Assembly: GCA_011322755.1 (NCBI GenBank)
Contig: DRLZ01000156.1
Coordinates: 1-15,545, forward strand
Reading direction: 5' to 3'
Source of the DNA: Crenotrichaceae bacterium
GTDB taxonomy: Bacteria > Pseudomonadota > Gammaproteobacteria > Methylococcales > DRLZ01
Length of the DNA stretch: 15,545 nucleotides
In this document: positions 15,310 through 15,545 of the stretch, in pieces
Numbering within the stretch: the first letter of the stretch is position 1
How the letters are laid out: every line of letters begins with the position of its first letter
Notes under the pieces: model-generated
Told to the model about the DNA's origin: nothing
Databases searched by the model: none
What the model saw: only the letters and a program-made list of their open reading frames with translations
Position numbers and translations under genes: made by a program

Positions 15310-15504
15310 ATGACTAATCACGGAGCAGCAGAAGATAGCACCTTGTTGATTACTAACGACCAGATAATAACCACACTATTGGATTGTAAATTAACAAAAT
15401 GGGCGACTCCGGAAATCACTTTAATTAGCCAATCAGAAATTGCCGGTAAATCGTCTGGAACTACTGAAAGCACAACACAAAGTTTCTCCTCTGGGCCATC
15501 ATAA
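15310..15504 (+). CDS. Putative lasso-like RiPP precursor peptide
   Basis: 64 residues from ATG 15310, with AAGGG at 15296-15300 as a good ribosome binding site. Residues 1-44 would be the leader, with a Trp-containing motif TKWATPEITLIS (29-40) resembling the K-x-(Y/W)-x-x-P-x-(L/I) recognition element of lasso leaders. The boundary is SEIAGK. If the core starts at Gly46, Glu53 is residue 8; if at Ala45, as in the Ala1-Asp9 ring of paeninodin, Glu53 is residue 9. Both suit a lasso macrolactam. The canonical Thr at leader position -2 is absent in either reading. Of the 19 residues from Gly46, eleven are Ser/Thr, with one Lys, one Phe (F59, possible plug) and no Tyr. It ends Gly-Pro-Ser, so the C-terminal Ser is a fitting kinase target. 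The peptide was recognised by pattern and context, not by a database hit. Confidence 0.75.
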   Translation: MTNHGAAEDSTLLITNDQIITTLLDCKLTKWATPEITLISQSEIAGKSSGTTESTTQSFSSGPS

Positions 15505-15545
15505 TAATCAGATAATGAGTGGTGTGGTGTTTATTTTCCTTACCC

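Overview
The window looks like a chromosomal segment of a moderately AT-rich Gram-negative bacterium, most probably a gammaproteobacterium. This is inferred from an OmpR-type two-component system, a PspA-family protein, a secreted von Willebrand factor A protein and the gene style; the genus cannot be read from the sequence. No tRNA, rRNA, insertion sequence or CRISPR array is visible.

Left part (1-6720), envelope-stress-like module. An unrecognised protein runs off the left edge on the minus strand (1-1037). Next, also on the minus strand, is an OmpR-family response regulator (3413-4129) followed by its sensor kinase. The kinase is split by a single-base frameshift at an A5/T5 run (1593-1597), leaving the sensor and H-box half (1561-3420) and the ATPase half (1173-1571) in different frames. 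A 175-bp divergent intergenic region carries TGTAAA direct repeats at 11-bp spacing, a good candidate operator. On the plus strand follow a short PspA/IM30-like coiled-coil protein (4305-4841), a small multi-pass membrane protein (4838-5404, ATGA overlap) and an exported VWA protein (5515-6720).

Right part (6980-15504), lasso-peptide-like RiPP locus. Six tightly packed plus-strand genes encode, in order: a NTP_transf_5-type nucleotidyltransferase, an HPr-kinase-like kinase, a PAPS-dependent sulfotransferase, an asparagine-synthetase-like cyclase lacking the glutaminase cysteine, an ABC exporter, and a sugar-transfer-associated ATP-grasp protein. After 194 bp comes a 64-residue peptide gene. 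It has the form of a lasso precursor: a K-W-x-x-P-E-I leader motif, then Ala-Gly, a Glu placed for an 8- or 9-residue macrolactam ring, and a Ser/Thr-rich tail ending in Gly-Pro-Ser.

Proposed pathway (inference). The cyclase joins the core N-terminus to Glu53. The kinase phosphorylates a hydroxyl, by analogy with paeninodin the C-terminal Ser. The nucleotidyltransferase adds to that phosphate, as described for pseudomycoidin. The sulfotransferase modifies a Ser/Thr or the Lys, since the core has no Tyr. The ABC protein exports the product. The ATP-grasp enzyme is the unexplained member. The usual lasso leader-binding protein (B1, PqqD-like) and leader protease (B2, transglutaminase-like) are not in the window; they may lie beyond the right edge or be absent.
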